From NCBI GenBank assembly GCA_020436935.1, contig JAGQWX010000001.1, positions 310,001 through 374,000 of the forward strand: 64,000 nucleotides of DNA, given 5' to 3'. The notes beneath the pieces were generated by a model, which was given only the letters and a program-made list of their open reading frames with translations, made no database searches and was not told where the DNA came from. This stretch comes from Saprospiraceae bacterium (lineage in GTDB: Bacteria; Bacteroidota; Bacteroidia; Chitinophagales; Saprospiraceae). Made by a program: the position numbers and the translations under genes. Below are positions 25,911 through 34,106 of this stretch, piece by piece (the first letter of the stretch is position 1; every line of letters starts with the position of its first letter).

Positions 25911-27037
25911 GTCATATCTTTCTTCAATCGTGAGAGCACAAAAATAATCGGATACAGGCAAAACAAAATGAAATCTGTCAGAGGATAAAAAATGGCCAAT
26001 GCTGTTTCATCAAACTTCCTGAACAATAGGGCCAGAATCAAGCACGAAAGCAACATGAAACTCACCCAAATCCAGAGCGCGGTAGAAAGATTCAAAAACA
26101 CAGCAACTAAAAAACTTGCATAAAATAATGTCCTCAACAGAGGATCAATTCCTGCCATCACTTTTGATTTTGCCGTATAGGCTGTGGATACCCGGATGTG
26201 TCGTGTTTTTTGTTTTATAAATTCAAAAATGGTAGGTTTTGGCGGTGAGTAAACCAGGGCTTCTTTTGATGCACAGACCGTCATTTGCTGATCTTTCGCC
26301 ATGTACTGGATCTGGAGATCATCATCACCGGCCATGAAGTGCTCGTGGCTTTTGAAACCACCAGCCTTCTCCCAGTCTGATTTTTGATACATCATATTCC
26401 TGCCAACTCCCATATAAGGCATACCCAGGACAGCAGCAGTAGTATATTGCCTGAGAATGTCAAGCGCATCGGTCCTCGAGACCAGTCCTGAGAGACCAGT
26501 CCTGCGCTCAAAAGGGCCGTGTCCGAGCACTACTGAAGACCGGTTTTCGGCCACCTTGACCATCGATCTTACCCAATTTCCGGAAACAGGAAAACAGTCT
26601 GCATCGGTGAACAACAAATATTTACCTATGGCTTGGCCAATGCCTTCCTTGAGTGCCTGTTTTTTGCCGGGTAGGTCTTTGGTACAACTGACTATTTTCA
26701 GGCGCGAATCGCGGATTGAAGATAGATACATCTGGCTATCGTCCTCAGAAAAGTCATCGATAATGATGACTTCAAAATTTGGATAATCCTGACTGAGCAA
26801 TGACGGCAACAGTTTTTGGAGCCCTCTAACCTCATTTTTTGCAGCGACAATGATGCTGACCTTGGGAAATACAGACAAGAGCTTTTGCAATACCTCTGAA
26901 GTGTCTCTCCAGGCTTTTTTGTTGGCCACCACGTTGAGGAGGAGCCACAAGACCCGTATTCCTGCAATCCATACAAATGCTAATAACACCAAATGTCCGG
27001 AAAAGACTTCAGATGCCCATAGCTTTGCAAATATCAT
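25901..27037 (-). CDS. GT2-family membrane glycosyltransferase
   Basis: A 378-residue protein with an N-terminal transmembrane helix, a GT-A domain and three C-terminal transmembrane segments. Catalytic features are VSIIVAAKNE, IIIDDFSEDD, the metal-binding LFTDADC, GDDDLQ and the substrate-site QKTRH (replacing QxxRW). The layout matches processive or polyprenyl-linked GT2 enzymes of Bacteroidota. Acceptor unknown. It overlaps thiL by 4 nt and rsmG by 10 nt, so all three are co-transcribed. Confidence 0.9.
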   Translation of the reverse strand: MIFAKLWASEVFSGHLVLLAFVWIAGIRVLWLLLNVVANKKAWRDTSEVLQKLLSVFPKVSIIVAAKNEVRGLQKLLPSLLSQDYPNFEVIIIDDFSEDDSQMYLSSIRDSRLKIVSCTKDLPGKKQALKEGIGQAIGKYLLFTDADCFPVSGNWVRSMVKVAENRSSVVLGHGPFERRTGLSGLVSRTDALDILRQYTTAAVLGMPYMGVGRNMMYQKSDWEKAGGFKSHEHFMAGDDDLQIQYMAKDQQMTVCASKEALVYSPPKPTIFEFIKQKTRHIRVSTAYTAKSKVMAGIDPLLRTLFYASFLVAVFLNLSTALWIWVSFMLLSCLILALLFRKFDETALAIFYPLTDFILFCLYPIIFVLSRLKKDMTWK

Positions 27038-28077
27038 TGACCAAAATGGGTCCAGCCCTGAGCCGTAAGTGCGTGAAGATTGCCGGAGCTGGTTTTGAGA
27101 TGCAGTCCACCCGTTCTATTGACCACCTCTCCAATGATGGCCACATCCGGCATCATCCTGATGGCTTCAAGGTCCTTTTCGGCAATGGTAAACAGGAGTT
27201 CATAGTCTTCTCCCCCATGCAGTGCACAGGTGATGGGATCTATGCCAAAATCTATGGCCAACTTCTTTGCATCGATGTGTATGGGAACCATATCTTCTTC
27301 GATGACAAAGCCAACTCCAGATTGTTTTGCAAGATGGAAAAGTTCGGAAGAAAGTCCATCAGAAACATCAATCATCGAGGTAGGGACGATGTTGTTGGAT
27401 TCAAAATACGCAATCGCATCTCTCCTCGCTTCAGGTTTCAGCAATCTGCCAATCATGTATTCATGGCCGGTAAGCTCCGGCTGCAACTCAGGATGCTCCC
27501 TGTAAATTTGTTTCTCTCTTTCCAGTACCTGAAGGCCCAGATACGATCCTCCAAGGCTTCCGGTTACACAGACAATGTCACCTTCTTTAGCCCCTCTCCT
27601 GTAACTGACGCTTGCCTTGTCAACCTGGCCGAGTGCGGTGACGCTGATGATGAGTCCTTTTTGAGAAGATGTTGTATCTCCGCCCACCAAATCCACATTG
27701 TACAGATCGCATGCCAGGTGTATGCCGGAGTACAGTTCTTCCAGTGCTTCCACAGAAAACCGGTTGCTCATGGCTATGGATACCGTGATCTGCGTGGGTA
27801 CGCCATTCATGGCGTATATGTCAGATAGATTGACAATGACTGCTTTGTAGCCCAGGTGTTTCAACGGGGTATACATCAGATCAAAATGGATGCCTTCTAC
27901 CAACATATCGGTCGATACCAATGTGAAAAAATCTCCCGTATCTATTACGGCGGCGTCATCACCTACCCCCATAATGGTAGAGGGTTGTTTGATGATGGCT
28001 TCAAAAGTAAGGTGGTCTATCAGACCAAACTCACCGAGATCATTGACATTGGTTCTTTTTTGTTCTTCGTTTTCCAA
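27034..28077 (-). CDS. thiL: Thiamine-monophosphate kinase
   Basis: A 347-residue enzyme phosphorylating thiamine phosphate to thiamine diphosphate, the active cofactor. GVGDDAAV (37-44), STDMLVEGIHFD (55-66) and NLSDIYAMNG (83-92, with Tyr where most have Ala) belong to the PurM/ThiL fold; DVSDGLSSEL and GGEDYELLF are also present. It is the first of a tight run with GT2 and rsmG, and 28 nt after the GH13 gene. No thi biosynthesis genes are in the window. Confidence 0.96.
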   Translation of the reverse strand: MENEEQKRTNVNDLGEFGLIDHLTFEAIIKQPSTIMGVGDDAAVIDTGDFFTLVSTDMLVEGIHFDLMYTPLKHLGYKAVIVNLSDIYAMNGVPTQITVSIAMSNRFSVEALEELYSGIHLACDLYNVDLVGGDTTSSQKGLIISVTALGQVDKASVSYRRGAKEGDIVCVTGSLGGSYLGLQVLEREKQIYREHPELQPELTGHEYMIGRLLKPEARRDAIAYFESNNIVPTSMIDVSDGLSSELFHLAKQSGVGFVIEEDMVPIHIDAKKLAIDFGIDPITCALHGGEDYELLFTIAEKDLEAIRMMPDVAIIGEVVNRTGGLHLKTSSGNLHALTAQGWTHFGQ

Positions 28078-28105
28078 ATCTTATTATTTCTGGGGCAAAA
28101 TTAGA

Positions 28106-29755
28106 TCATTTAGACAAAAGGACCAGATCAAATGGGGTATCGATTTCTATTTTCCCGTTTTTAACTTTTGCTGTGGTCTGCGAATAATGGTCTTTGAGCA
28201 CGGTGCCATCTGCTATAGTAGCATCCACCGGTAGCGTTTTGGCCCCTTTGGCGAGTCCCAGTCCGACAACAACTATGTCTTCTGAAGCTGCATAAGTTCT
28301 GGAAAAGACATAGGGTTCAGCACTTAAGGTTTGGTGTTTACCCGCTCCTACAGCAGGATGCAGGTGCCTGAATTTTCCGATTTTCTGCCAGTGCTCCAAA
28401 AGCATTTTTGTCGAATCCCTGCTGGTTATGTCTTCCCAGTTCATTGGACTCCTCAAAACAGCATCACCTTCTGCCGCTACAGTCAGGCTTCTTCCGGTCT
28501 CATCGCCATAGTAAATTTGGGCTCCACCCTGACTCAACAACAGTCTGTTGGCCGCTTCATAGGTCTTGCTTCTGTCTTTATCCCAGGGACTTCCATCGTC
28601 ATGTGAACTCAAATAGTTGAGTATGTATTTGCCATTCAAATCACCCGACAAAATGCTGTCATACTTTTCGTGGAAGGCCTGCATCGTTTCATTGGCGTCG
28701 TACTTATATCCAAAATTTATCAAACTATTGAAGCCGTTGTCAAAAAAGTTGACTTTACTGTCCCCATAGTCATACATCTGGCCTCCTCCGGCACCGTATC
28801 CGTATACTTCTCCGACCATATAAAATTCTGAACCATCGTACCTGGTTTCAGGATGCTGCTTTTTATAACGTTCAAATGCCAATTTGGCCTGCTCCCAAAG
28901 TTTTTTCCATACTGAAGCTTCCACGTGTTTGGCTGTGTCTACCCTAAAGCCATCAACGCCAAACTCAGTAACAAAATCTGTCAACCATTTGATGATGTAG
29001 TTGGTGGGGGTTCGGGGATATCCTGTAGATGCAAAAAAGGCATCCAGTTCTGCCATTTCCTGATCATATCTCCCTTCTTCCTTCCACTTTGCAACAAGGC
29101 CTTCTGGCAGAGTCACTTCAGTGCTGTCATCCTCTGTGCGAATGTCGGGAAGGTTTTTTACAAGTGTACAAGACACTGTAGTTTCTTCATCTTTATAAAC
29201 ACATTGAGGTTCGGTGCGTACCCATTCTTTTGGCCATACAGGATCAAGCTCAGTGACCGGACCTGTGTGATTGAGGACCACATCAACAATGACTTTGATG
29301 CCTTTGCTGTGTGCTGCATCCACAAACTTCCGAAAAGCTTCCTCGCCACCCAGTTTTGGCTCTATCACAGTCCAGTCTTTGGTCCAATAGCCATGAAAAC
29401 CATAGGATTTACCTGTTCCTTCATCCACAAAACCATCAATATTTTGCACAACTGGTGTGGTCCAGATGGCATCTACACCAAGATCAGTAAAATAGCCTTC
29501 TTCTATCTTTTGAGTCACTCCTTGAAGGTCTCCTCCCATAAAACCACGAAATGGCGCGGCTTCCTGCCCTTCTACAACTTGAAAGTCATTGCCCTGATCC
29601 CCATTTTGGAATCTGTCGGTCAGCAAAAAATAGACTGTGGCATTGTTCCAGTCAAAGACAGGTTCGGTCGATGCAGGCATTTCTGCATTTTGATCAGACT
29701 TACATGCAGCTATCAGCATTAGTGCTGCAAAAATGAATTTAAACGTGTGTTTCAT
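28106..29755 (-). CDS. GH13 alpha-amylase-family lipoprotein
   Basis: A 549-residue lipoprotein (lipobox LIAAC, Cys18) with a full GH13 barrel. The catalytic triad is Asp273 (GFRVDTAKH), Glu316 (MVGEVYG) and Asp386 (LSSHDDGSP); the first conserved region is DVVLNHT. A C-terminal beta domain (about 460-549) follows. It would hydrolyse starch- or glycogen-type alpha-1,4-glucans at the cell surface or in the periplasm. Without susC/susD neighbours its exact target stays open. Confidence 0.94.
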   Translation of the reverse strand: MKHTFKFIFAALMLIAACKSDQNAEMPASTEPVFDWNNATVYFLLTDRFQNGDQGNDFQVVEGQEAAPFRGFMGGDLQGVTQKIEEGYFTDLGVDAIWTTPVVQNIDGFVDEGTGKSYGFHGYWTKDWTVIEPKLGGEEAFRKFVDAAHSKGIKVIVDVVLNHTGPVTELDPVWPKEWVRTEPQCVYKDEETTVSCTLVKNLPDIRTEDDSTEVTLPEGLVAKWKEEGRYDQEMAELDAFFASTGYPRTPTNYIIKWLTDFVTEFGVDGFRVDTAKHVEASVWKKLWEQAKLAFERYKKQHPETRYDGSEFYMVGEVYGYGAGGGQMYDYGDSKVNFFDNGFNSLINFGYKYDANETMQAFHEKYDSILSGDLNGKYILNYLSSHDDGSPWDKDRSKTYEAANRLLLSQGGAQIYYGDETGRSLTVAAEGDAVLRSPMNWEDITSRDSTKMLLEHWQKIGKFRHLHPAVGAGKHQTLSAEPYVFSRTYAASEDIVVVGLGLAKGAKTLPVDATIADGTVLKDHYSQTTAKVKNGKIEIDTPFDLVLLSK

Positions 29756-29783
29756 GATGGCTTGGTTTGAATTTCTAATGCGC

Positions 29784-30284
29784 TTAAAGTGCTTTTTTAA
29801 ACAACAATCTGAGTATTACAAATACGGCTACGAGGAGTAAAATAAACTGCCAGAAAGGCATGTAGGTAAACACGAACAAATTGGTTTTTTCCATGATCCA
29901 CATGACGAGCAAGACAATGCTTACCAGAAGCATCAGACTGCTCAGCCTTCCGAATCCGGGTATCTGATCCAGATCCACACTCCTTCTGATGATCGACAAT
30001 GTGATGAACATAGAGATAATGGGCAGGATTTGCGTATAAATATTGGCATCCATAATGCTGCCTCTTTCAAAGAAAAAACGATAAATGCTGAGGCTCACTG
30101 CGAATATGCCCGGAATCGTTACAGCGTAGATAAGGAAAGAATACAGATACTTCCAGGGACTCAGGTGTCCCTCGCCACGGCCAAATATGCTCGCCAGAAA
30201 AGCTGTAAGGGGCGTGGCTATGAAGTAAAACAATGTGACGGATGCATTCTGTGAACACACTTCAAAAAACTGGGCCAGTGTCAT
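29784..30284 (-). CDS. Multi-pass membrane protein, unknown function
   Basis: A 166-residue protein with about four hydrophobic segments (SVTLFYFIATPLTAFLASIF, YSFLIYAVTIPGIFAVSLSIY, IISMFITLSII, LMLLVSIVLLVMWIM and a fifth near the C-terminus). I recognise no family. It lies 43 nt downstream of the DUF4105 gene and 28 nt upstream of the GH13 gene on the same strand, so it may share their transcript. Confidence 0.65.
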   Translation of the reverse strand: MTLAQFFEVCSQNASVTLFYFIATPLTAFLASIFGRGEGHLSPWKYLYSFLIYAVTIPGIFAVSLSIYRFFFERGSIMDANIYTQILPIISMFITLSIIRRSVDLDQIPGFGRLSSLMLLVSIVLLVMWIMEKTNLFVFTYMPFWQFILLLVAVFVILRLLFKKAL

Positions 30285-30327
30285 GCTTTTGCTTTGATTT
30301 TACAGCCCACAAGATAATCTTTTTCGC

Positions 30328-31461
30328 TTATTCTTCTTCGTCAGAAGGGTATCCTATAATATAGGCAGCAGCTGCACAAACAATGAGCGGCAACAAGGTA
30401 AGTACTGGCATATCCTGAGGGACTATTCCGGAAAGGCAAATGAGGCCAGCTGCAACAATGATGATGAGCAAAATTCTCGATATCCTGATGCCGGCAAAGG
30501 GCACAATCATAAAGAGCGGGCTCAGCCATATGACATTATAGTTGTCTTTTGTGGCCTTATGATCCGTACCAAACCACATGAACAGCACAACAATACTGGC
30601 TATGCCCAACAAAGCAAATACGATATTGGCCGAGATAAAGCCATATGGTTTTTTTGTCAAAAATGTGAGCAGCAGGATGACAAATCCCAATATGGTAAAA
30701 ACCATCATCGGGCTGGTCATTATGGAATTCTGCGTTGCCTCAACCTCTTCAAAAAACAATAATTCTTTGCTTGGTTCAAATAAATAAGCGCTGTCGACCA
30801 CTACTTCCCCGAGATATTGTTGCATATAATCCGGCAAAAACATCTGGTCCATGATGCCTATTTCTTTATCTGCTCTACTCCCGATAATGAGGTTGATGCC
30901 AAATTCTGACCAGGGAAAGTTGGGCAGGTATTCATGCAGCATCTGGCGTCTGGTGACTGGTGTTGCCTCAGGTAATTTTGCTCCTTCTCCTGCAACATTG
31001 AGAAACATGTCTCTGATTCTTGTTGCACAATTGTCCAGGAAAAAGTCATACATGTAAGCCCTATTTTCCGGCTTCGCATTTTCATTCAGGGCGTTGATCA
31101 GTTTTATTTTCTCATCGTCACTGAGGTTGATTTCCTGTTCAGAAACGTTGCGTTTGGTATAGACATATTCCTGAAGGAAAGCTGAGGTTGGAGCTACACT
31201 AAGTACATAAGGCAGTTTGCCGCGCAAAAACTTGGGGTAAAAGTTGGGCGTATTAAAGTCGAATGTGCCGTAATTATAACTCAAATCGGTTTGATCCACA
31301 GGGTTGAATATGCGGATGGCACTGTGACCAAATATGGAATATAGCTCTTCCCTCCCCGGACCAATGGTTAAGAGCGAAACTTTGAGGTCCTTGCGGAGTG
31401 TGTCCTGACCAAAAGACAACAGGTGAAGACAAATAAAAAAAACAAGTGTTATTATTCGCAT
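30328..31461 (-). CDS. DUF4105 / Lnb-type lipoprotein N-acyltransferase candidate
   Basis: A 377-residue protein with a signal peptide (to about residue 19), a periplasmic domain and about five C-terminal transmembrane segments (250-370). The periplasmic domain carries FGHSAIRI (His46) and DNCATR (Cys145), the conserved residues of the DUF4105 family. I recall that members of this family were identified as Lnb, the lipoprotein N-acyltransferase of Bacteroides that replaces Lnt; the two-domain arrangement here fits that report. ATG 31461 is chosen over 31485 because the signal peptide starts there. Acylation of the several lipoproteins in this window would be its expected task. Confidence 0.78.
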   Translation of the reverse strand: MRIITLVFFICLHLLSFGQDTLRKDLKVSLLTIGPGREELYSIFGHSAIRIFNPVDQTDLSYNYGTFDFNTPNFYPKFLRGKLPYVLSVAPTSAFLQEYVYTKRNVSEQEINLSDDEKIKLINALNENAKPENRAYMYDFFLDNCATRIRDMFLNVAGEGAKLPEATPVTRRQMLHEYLPNFPWSEFGINLIIGSRADKEIGIMDQMFLPDYMQQYLGEVVVDSAYLFEPSKELLFFEEVEATQNSIMTSPMMVFTILGFVILLLTFLTKKPYGFISANIVFALLGIASIVVLFMWFGTDHKATKDNYNVIWLSPLFMIVPFAGIRISRILLIIIVAAGLICLSGIVPQDMPVLTLLPLIVCAAAAYIIGYPSDEEE

Positions 31462-31650
31462 ACCGACATTTCTACAATTCTTCAATCACATTTCCGGGAC
31501 CAGTTCTGCTGGTTCTTTGGGTAAATGTATGTACAGACCCGTACCTTCAAAAAGAAAATCAGAAAATAAAAAGCACAAATTCTGAAGGTCTCATGTTTAG
31601 ATCCCGAAAAACATGCAAATTTGTAAGAATTTTGGAAAAGCTATAATTTT

Positions 31651-32109
31651 ATGTCTAAATTATTTGTATTTCAACACTTAATATATGCTTTTTTACTTTT
31701 AACTGTTGCGGAATCTACAGCTCAGTCGACACAGGTCACGTGGAAACAGTTGTCTGAAGTCACTTTTAAGGAAGAGTACAACAAGGAATATGATTTCAAT
31801 GTGCTCATCCCTTATTTCAGTGACAAGATCAAAGCCCTGGATGGAAAGGTCATAGAAGTGGAAGGATATTATATCCCAATTGACGAAGAAGGGTATGAAA
31901 GAAGCATCATTCTTTCTGCTTTTCCCAATTCACAATGTTTTTTTTGTGGGCTTTCAGGACCTGAATCCGTATTGGAAGCCAGGGTAAAAAAGGTGCCCGA
32001 AAACATCAAACTGGATGCAAAAATAAAGGTGAGGGGCAAGCTCAGACTCAATGCCAGAGATTTATCCCGCCTGAATTATATTCTGGAAGATGCTGTGATG
32101 TTAAAATAA
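31651..32109 (+). CDS. Secreted protein with CFFCG motif, unknown function
   Basis: A 152-residue exported protein (signal peptide to about STAQS, residue 26). The mature part starts VTWKQLSEVTFKEEYN and later shows the OB-like strand set KALDGKVIEVEGYYIPID, then SAFPNSQCFFCGLSGPESV with a C-x2-C pair (96 and 99). This pattern recurs in Bacteroidota proteins of unknown function related to DUF3299. The two cysteines could bind a metal or form a redox pair. It converges on the thioredoxin-like gene with a 9-nt gap. Confidence 0.7.
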   Translation: MSKLFVFQHLIYAFLLLTVAESTAQSTQVTWKQLSEVTFKEEYNKEYDFNVLIPYFSDKIKALDGKVIEVEGYYIPIDEEGYERSIILSAFPNSQCFFCGLSGPESVLEARVKKVPENIKLDAKIKVRGKLRLNARDLSRLNYILEDAVMLK

Positions 32110-32118
32110 GAAGAGCTG

Positions 32119-32640
32119 TTATTTGCCCTGATTTTTGGCAACATTTGCTTTTTCGTTGTCAATCATTTGTTTGACCGCTCCTGTGAATTTCTCTACGCTG
32201 TCTGCATATCCTGTTTTGCCCAAAGGTATGATGCTGTATTGATTTTTAGCTTCGTCTTTTTGCAATCTGAATACCCATATGGTTGGAAATCCTGAAACCT
32301 GAAATGCCTGCTGAAGACTTGCATTCTGTCCTCTTACCTCTTCTGGTATTTGTTTGGCTCTTGGATAATCCAATTCCAGTAAAATGACATTTTGAGCAGC
32401 CCAATCCTTGAATTCCTTGTGGGTAAAAACATTTGCTGTCAATCGCTTGCACCAACCACACCAGTCGCTGCCGGTAAAGTTGGCCAGAATAGGCTTATTG
32501 GTTTTCTTGGACAATTGATAAGCTTCTTCCATACTGGTGATCCATCCTTCGTTCTCAGCCTTGTAAGCTTCCTGAGCTGAAAGATTAAATGAAAACAGAA
32601 CAAGCAAAAGGAAAGGTGCAATGATCCTCGAAAATTTCAT
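32119..32640 (-). CDS. Exported thioredoxin-fold protein
   Basis: A 173-residue protein with a signal peptide ending near SAQEA and a thioredoxin domain whose active site is CGWC (61-64) in FTGSDWCGWCKRL; the cis-proline loop is GFPTIWVF. The sequence is closest to the thioredoxin_7/DUF255-like group of periplasmic Trx-fold proteins. It should reduce or exchange disulfides in the periplasm, possibly of secreted proteins rich in cysteines. The partner is unknown. Confidence 0.9.
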   Translation of the reverse strand: MKFSRIIAPFLLLVLFSFNLSAQEAYKAENEGWITSMEEAYQLSKKTNKPILANFTGSDWCGWCKRLTANVFTHKEFKDWAAQNVILLELDYPRAKQIPEEVRGQNASLQQAFQVSGFPTIWVFRLQKDEAKNQYSIIPLGKTGYADSVEKFTGAVKQMIDNEKANVAKNQGK

Positions 32641-32758
32641 GTTAAAGCGATTTTACTGTGATAACGCAATATGATACAACAAAGTTAATGCCTATTTTAA
32701 AAAATCCTGATTTTCAGGCGATTTAACAAAAATATAGTATTTACACAAAGTAAAGTAG

Positions 32759-32790
32759 GGCATCAGAAAAGAGCCCTCCTTTCTGATGCC
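32759..32790 (-). terminator. Terminator after the Gfo/Idh oxidoreductase
   Basis: A long inverted repeat (GGCATCAGAAA pairing with its complement around about 10 nt) lies just past the oxidoreductase stop on the minus strand, followed by a pyrimidine-rich stretch. Because T's are interrupted, strength is uncertain. Confidence 0.55.
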
Positions 32791-32801
32791 GTCTTTGGTG
32801 T

Positions 32802-33950
32802 TTATACTTCAACCCATTTTTGTTCTGCGAGTCCGCTTTCTATGACTTTGTTGACAAAGTTCATGCCTCTGACTCCATCCTCAACGCTCGGGAAGTCATA
32901 CAATGCATCTGCTTTTTTACCTTCCATATGGGCTGCGATCGCGAATGCTGCGTTCCTGTAGATATTGGCAAAAGCTTCGAGATAGCCCTCAGGATGACCT
33001 GCAGGAATACGTGTATGTGCTGAGGCAGCCTCGCACAAATCTCCTTTGCCGGTTCTGTAAATCTGGCTGGGTGCATCCTGCCATTTTACAATGAGGGTGT
33101 TGGGCTCCATTTGGTGCCATTCGAGTCCGCCTTTCTCTCCATAAACCCTGATGTTGAGGCTGTTTTCTTCTCCGGCACTGATCTGGCTGGCATGAAGTAC
33201 TCCCTTCGCACCATTTTCAAATTCAAGCAATACATTGCCATCATCATCGAGTTGTCTTCCTTCGACCATGATGCTGATCTGTGCGCACATTTTGGTAATC
33301 TTCAAACCGGTCATGTACTCAGCCAGATTCTCGGCATGGGTACCTATATCTCCCATGGCTCCTGCAATACCGGACCTTTTGGGATCTGTTCTCCACGCAG
33401 CCTGCTTCTGATTGGTAGCTTCTACGAGTTGGTGCAACCAGCCCTGTGGATACTCCACCACTATTTTGCGGATTTTACCCAGCTCTCCCGATGCGATCAT
33501 ATGCTTGGCCTGTTTTACCATGGGATACCCTGTGTAGTTGTGGGTCAAGGCAAAAACAAGTCCTGTCTTTTTTACCAGAGCTTCCAGTTCGAGCGCCTCT
33601 TCCATGCTGAAACAAAGCGGCTTATCGCACACTACATGGAAGCCATGTTGCAACGCCATTTTCGCGGGTGGAAAGTGCATGTGGTTGGGTGTGACAATAG
33701 ACACAAAATCCATTCTTTCACCTTCAGGCAATTCCTTCTCTTTCAATATCATTTCCTCAAAGGAATTGTAAACTCTGTTTTCCGGTAAAAACAACTGTTT
33801 TCCGGATTCCTGAGATTTTTGCGGGTCAGAGCTGAATGCTCCACAAACCAATTCTATCTTTCCGTCTATTGCGGCGGCCATTCTGTGCACGTTGCCAATA
33901 AAAGCACCGATGCCACCACCGACCATGCCCATTCTTATTTTTCTATTCAT
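32802..33950 (-). CDS. Gfo/Idh/MocA-family NAD(P)-dependent oxidoreductase
   Basis: A 382-residue dehydrogenase of sugars or inositols. The Rossmann loop is MGMVGGGIGAFIG near residue 5-17, followed by the EKP-like VVCDKPLCFSMEEALEL and the substrate motif GDIGTHAENLAEYM, which supplies the catalytic His/Asp pair. The start at 33950 coincides with the conserved first strand. A full-consensus promoter lies at 33980-34009. It appears monocistronic; its substrate is not evident. Confidence 0.93.
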   Translation of the reverse strand: MNRKIRMGMVGGGIGAFIGNVHRMAAAIDGKIELVCGAFSSDPQKSQESGKQLFLPENRVYNSFEEMILKEKELPEGERMDFVSIVTPNHMHFPPAKMALQHGFHVVCDKPLCFSMEEALELEALVKKTGLVFALTHNYTGYPMVKQAKHMIASGELGKIRKIVVEYPQGWLHQLVEATNQKQAAWRTDPKRSGIAGAMGDIGTHAENLAEYMTGLKITKMCAQISIMVEGRQLDDDGNVLLEFENGAKGVLHASQISAGEENSLNIRVYGEKGGLEWHQMEPNTLIVKWQDAPSQIYRTGKGDLCEAASAHTRIPAGHPEGYLEAFANIYRNAAFAIAAHMEGKKADALYDFPSVEDGVRGMNFVNKVIESGLAEQKWVEV

Positions 33951-33979
33951 AATTGCTTTTTTGATCAAAATTTCTGAAT

Positions 33980-34009
33980 CAAAACTACTTGGTGCAATGC
34001 TTTTATCAA
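33980..34009 (-). promoter_or_regulatory. Full-consensus promoter for the Gfo/Idh gene
   Basis: Minus-strand TTG (34009-34007), 19-nt spacer, then TAGTTTTG (33987-33980): an exact Bacteroidota sigma-ABfr arrangement, 29 nt from the ATG at 33950. Confidence 0.7.
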
Positions 34010-34070
34010 AATAAATAAGCTCTTTTTGCTCCCTTTTACCTAAAACAAGGGTACTAAAATGAACAATACC

Positions 34071-34102
34071 TTGCTTTTATTCATTGGAGATTAGTACATT
34101 TA
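34071..34102 (+). promoter_or_regulatory. Near-consensus promoter for the 1085-residue protein gene
   Basis: TTG (34071-34073), 21-nt spacer, then TACATTTA (34095-34102, one base off TAnnTTTG). The ATG at 34107 is only 4 nt further, so a very short or absent leader is predicted. Confidence 0.45.
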
Positions 34103-34106
34103 TCTC

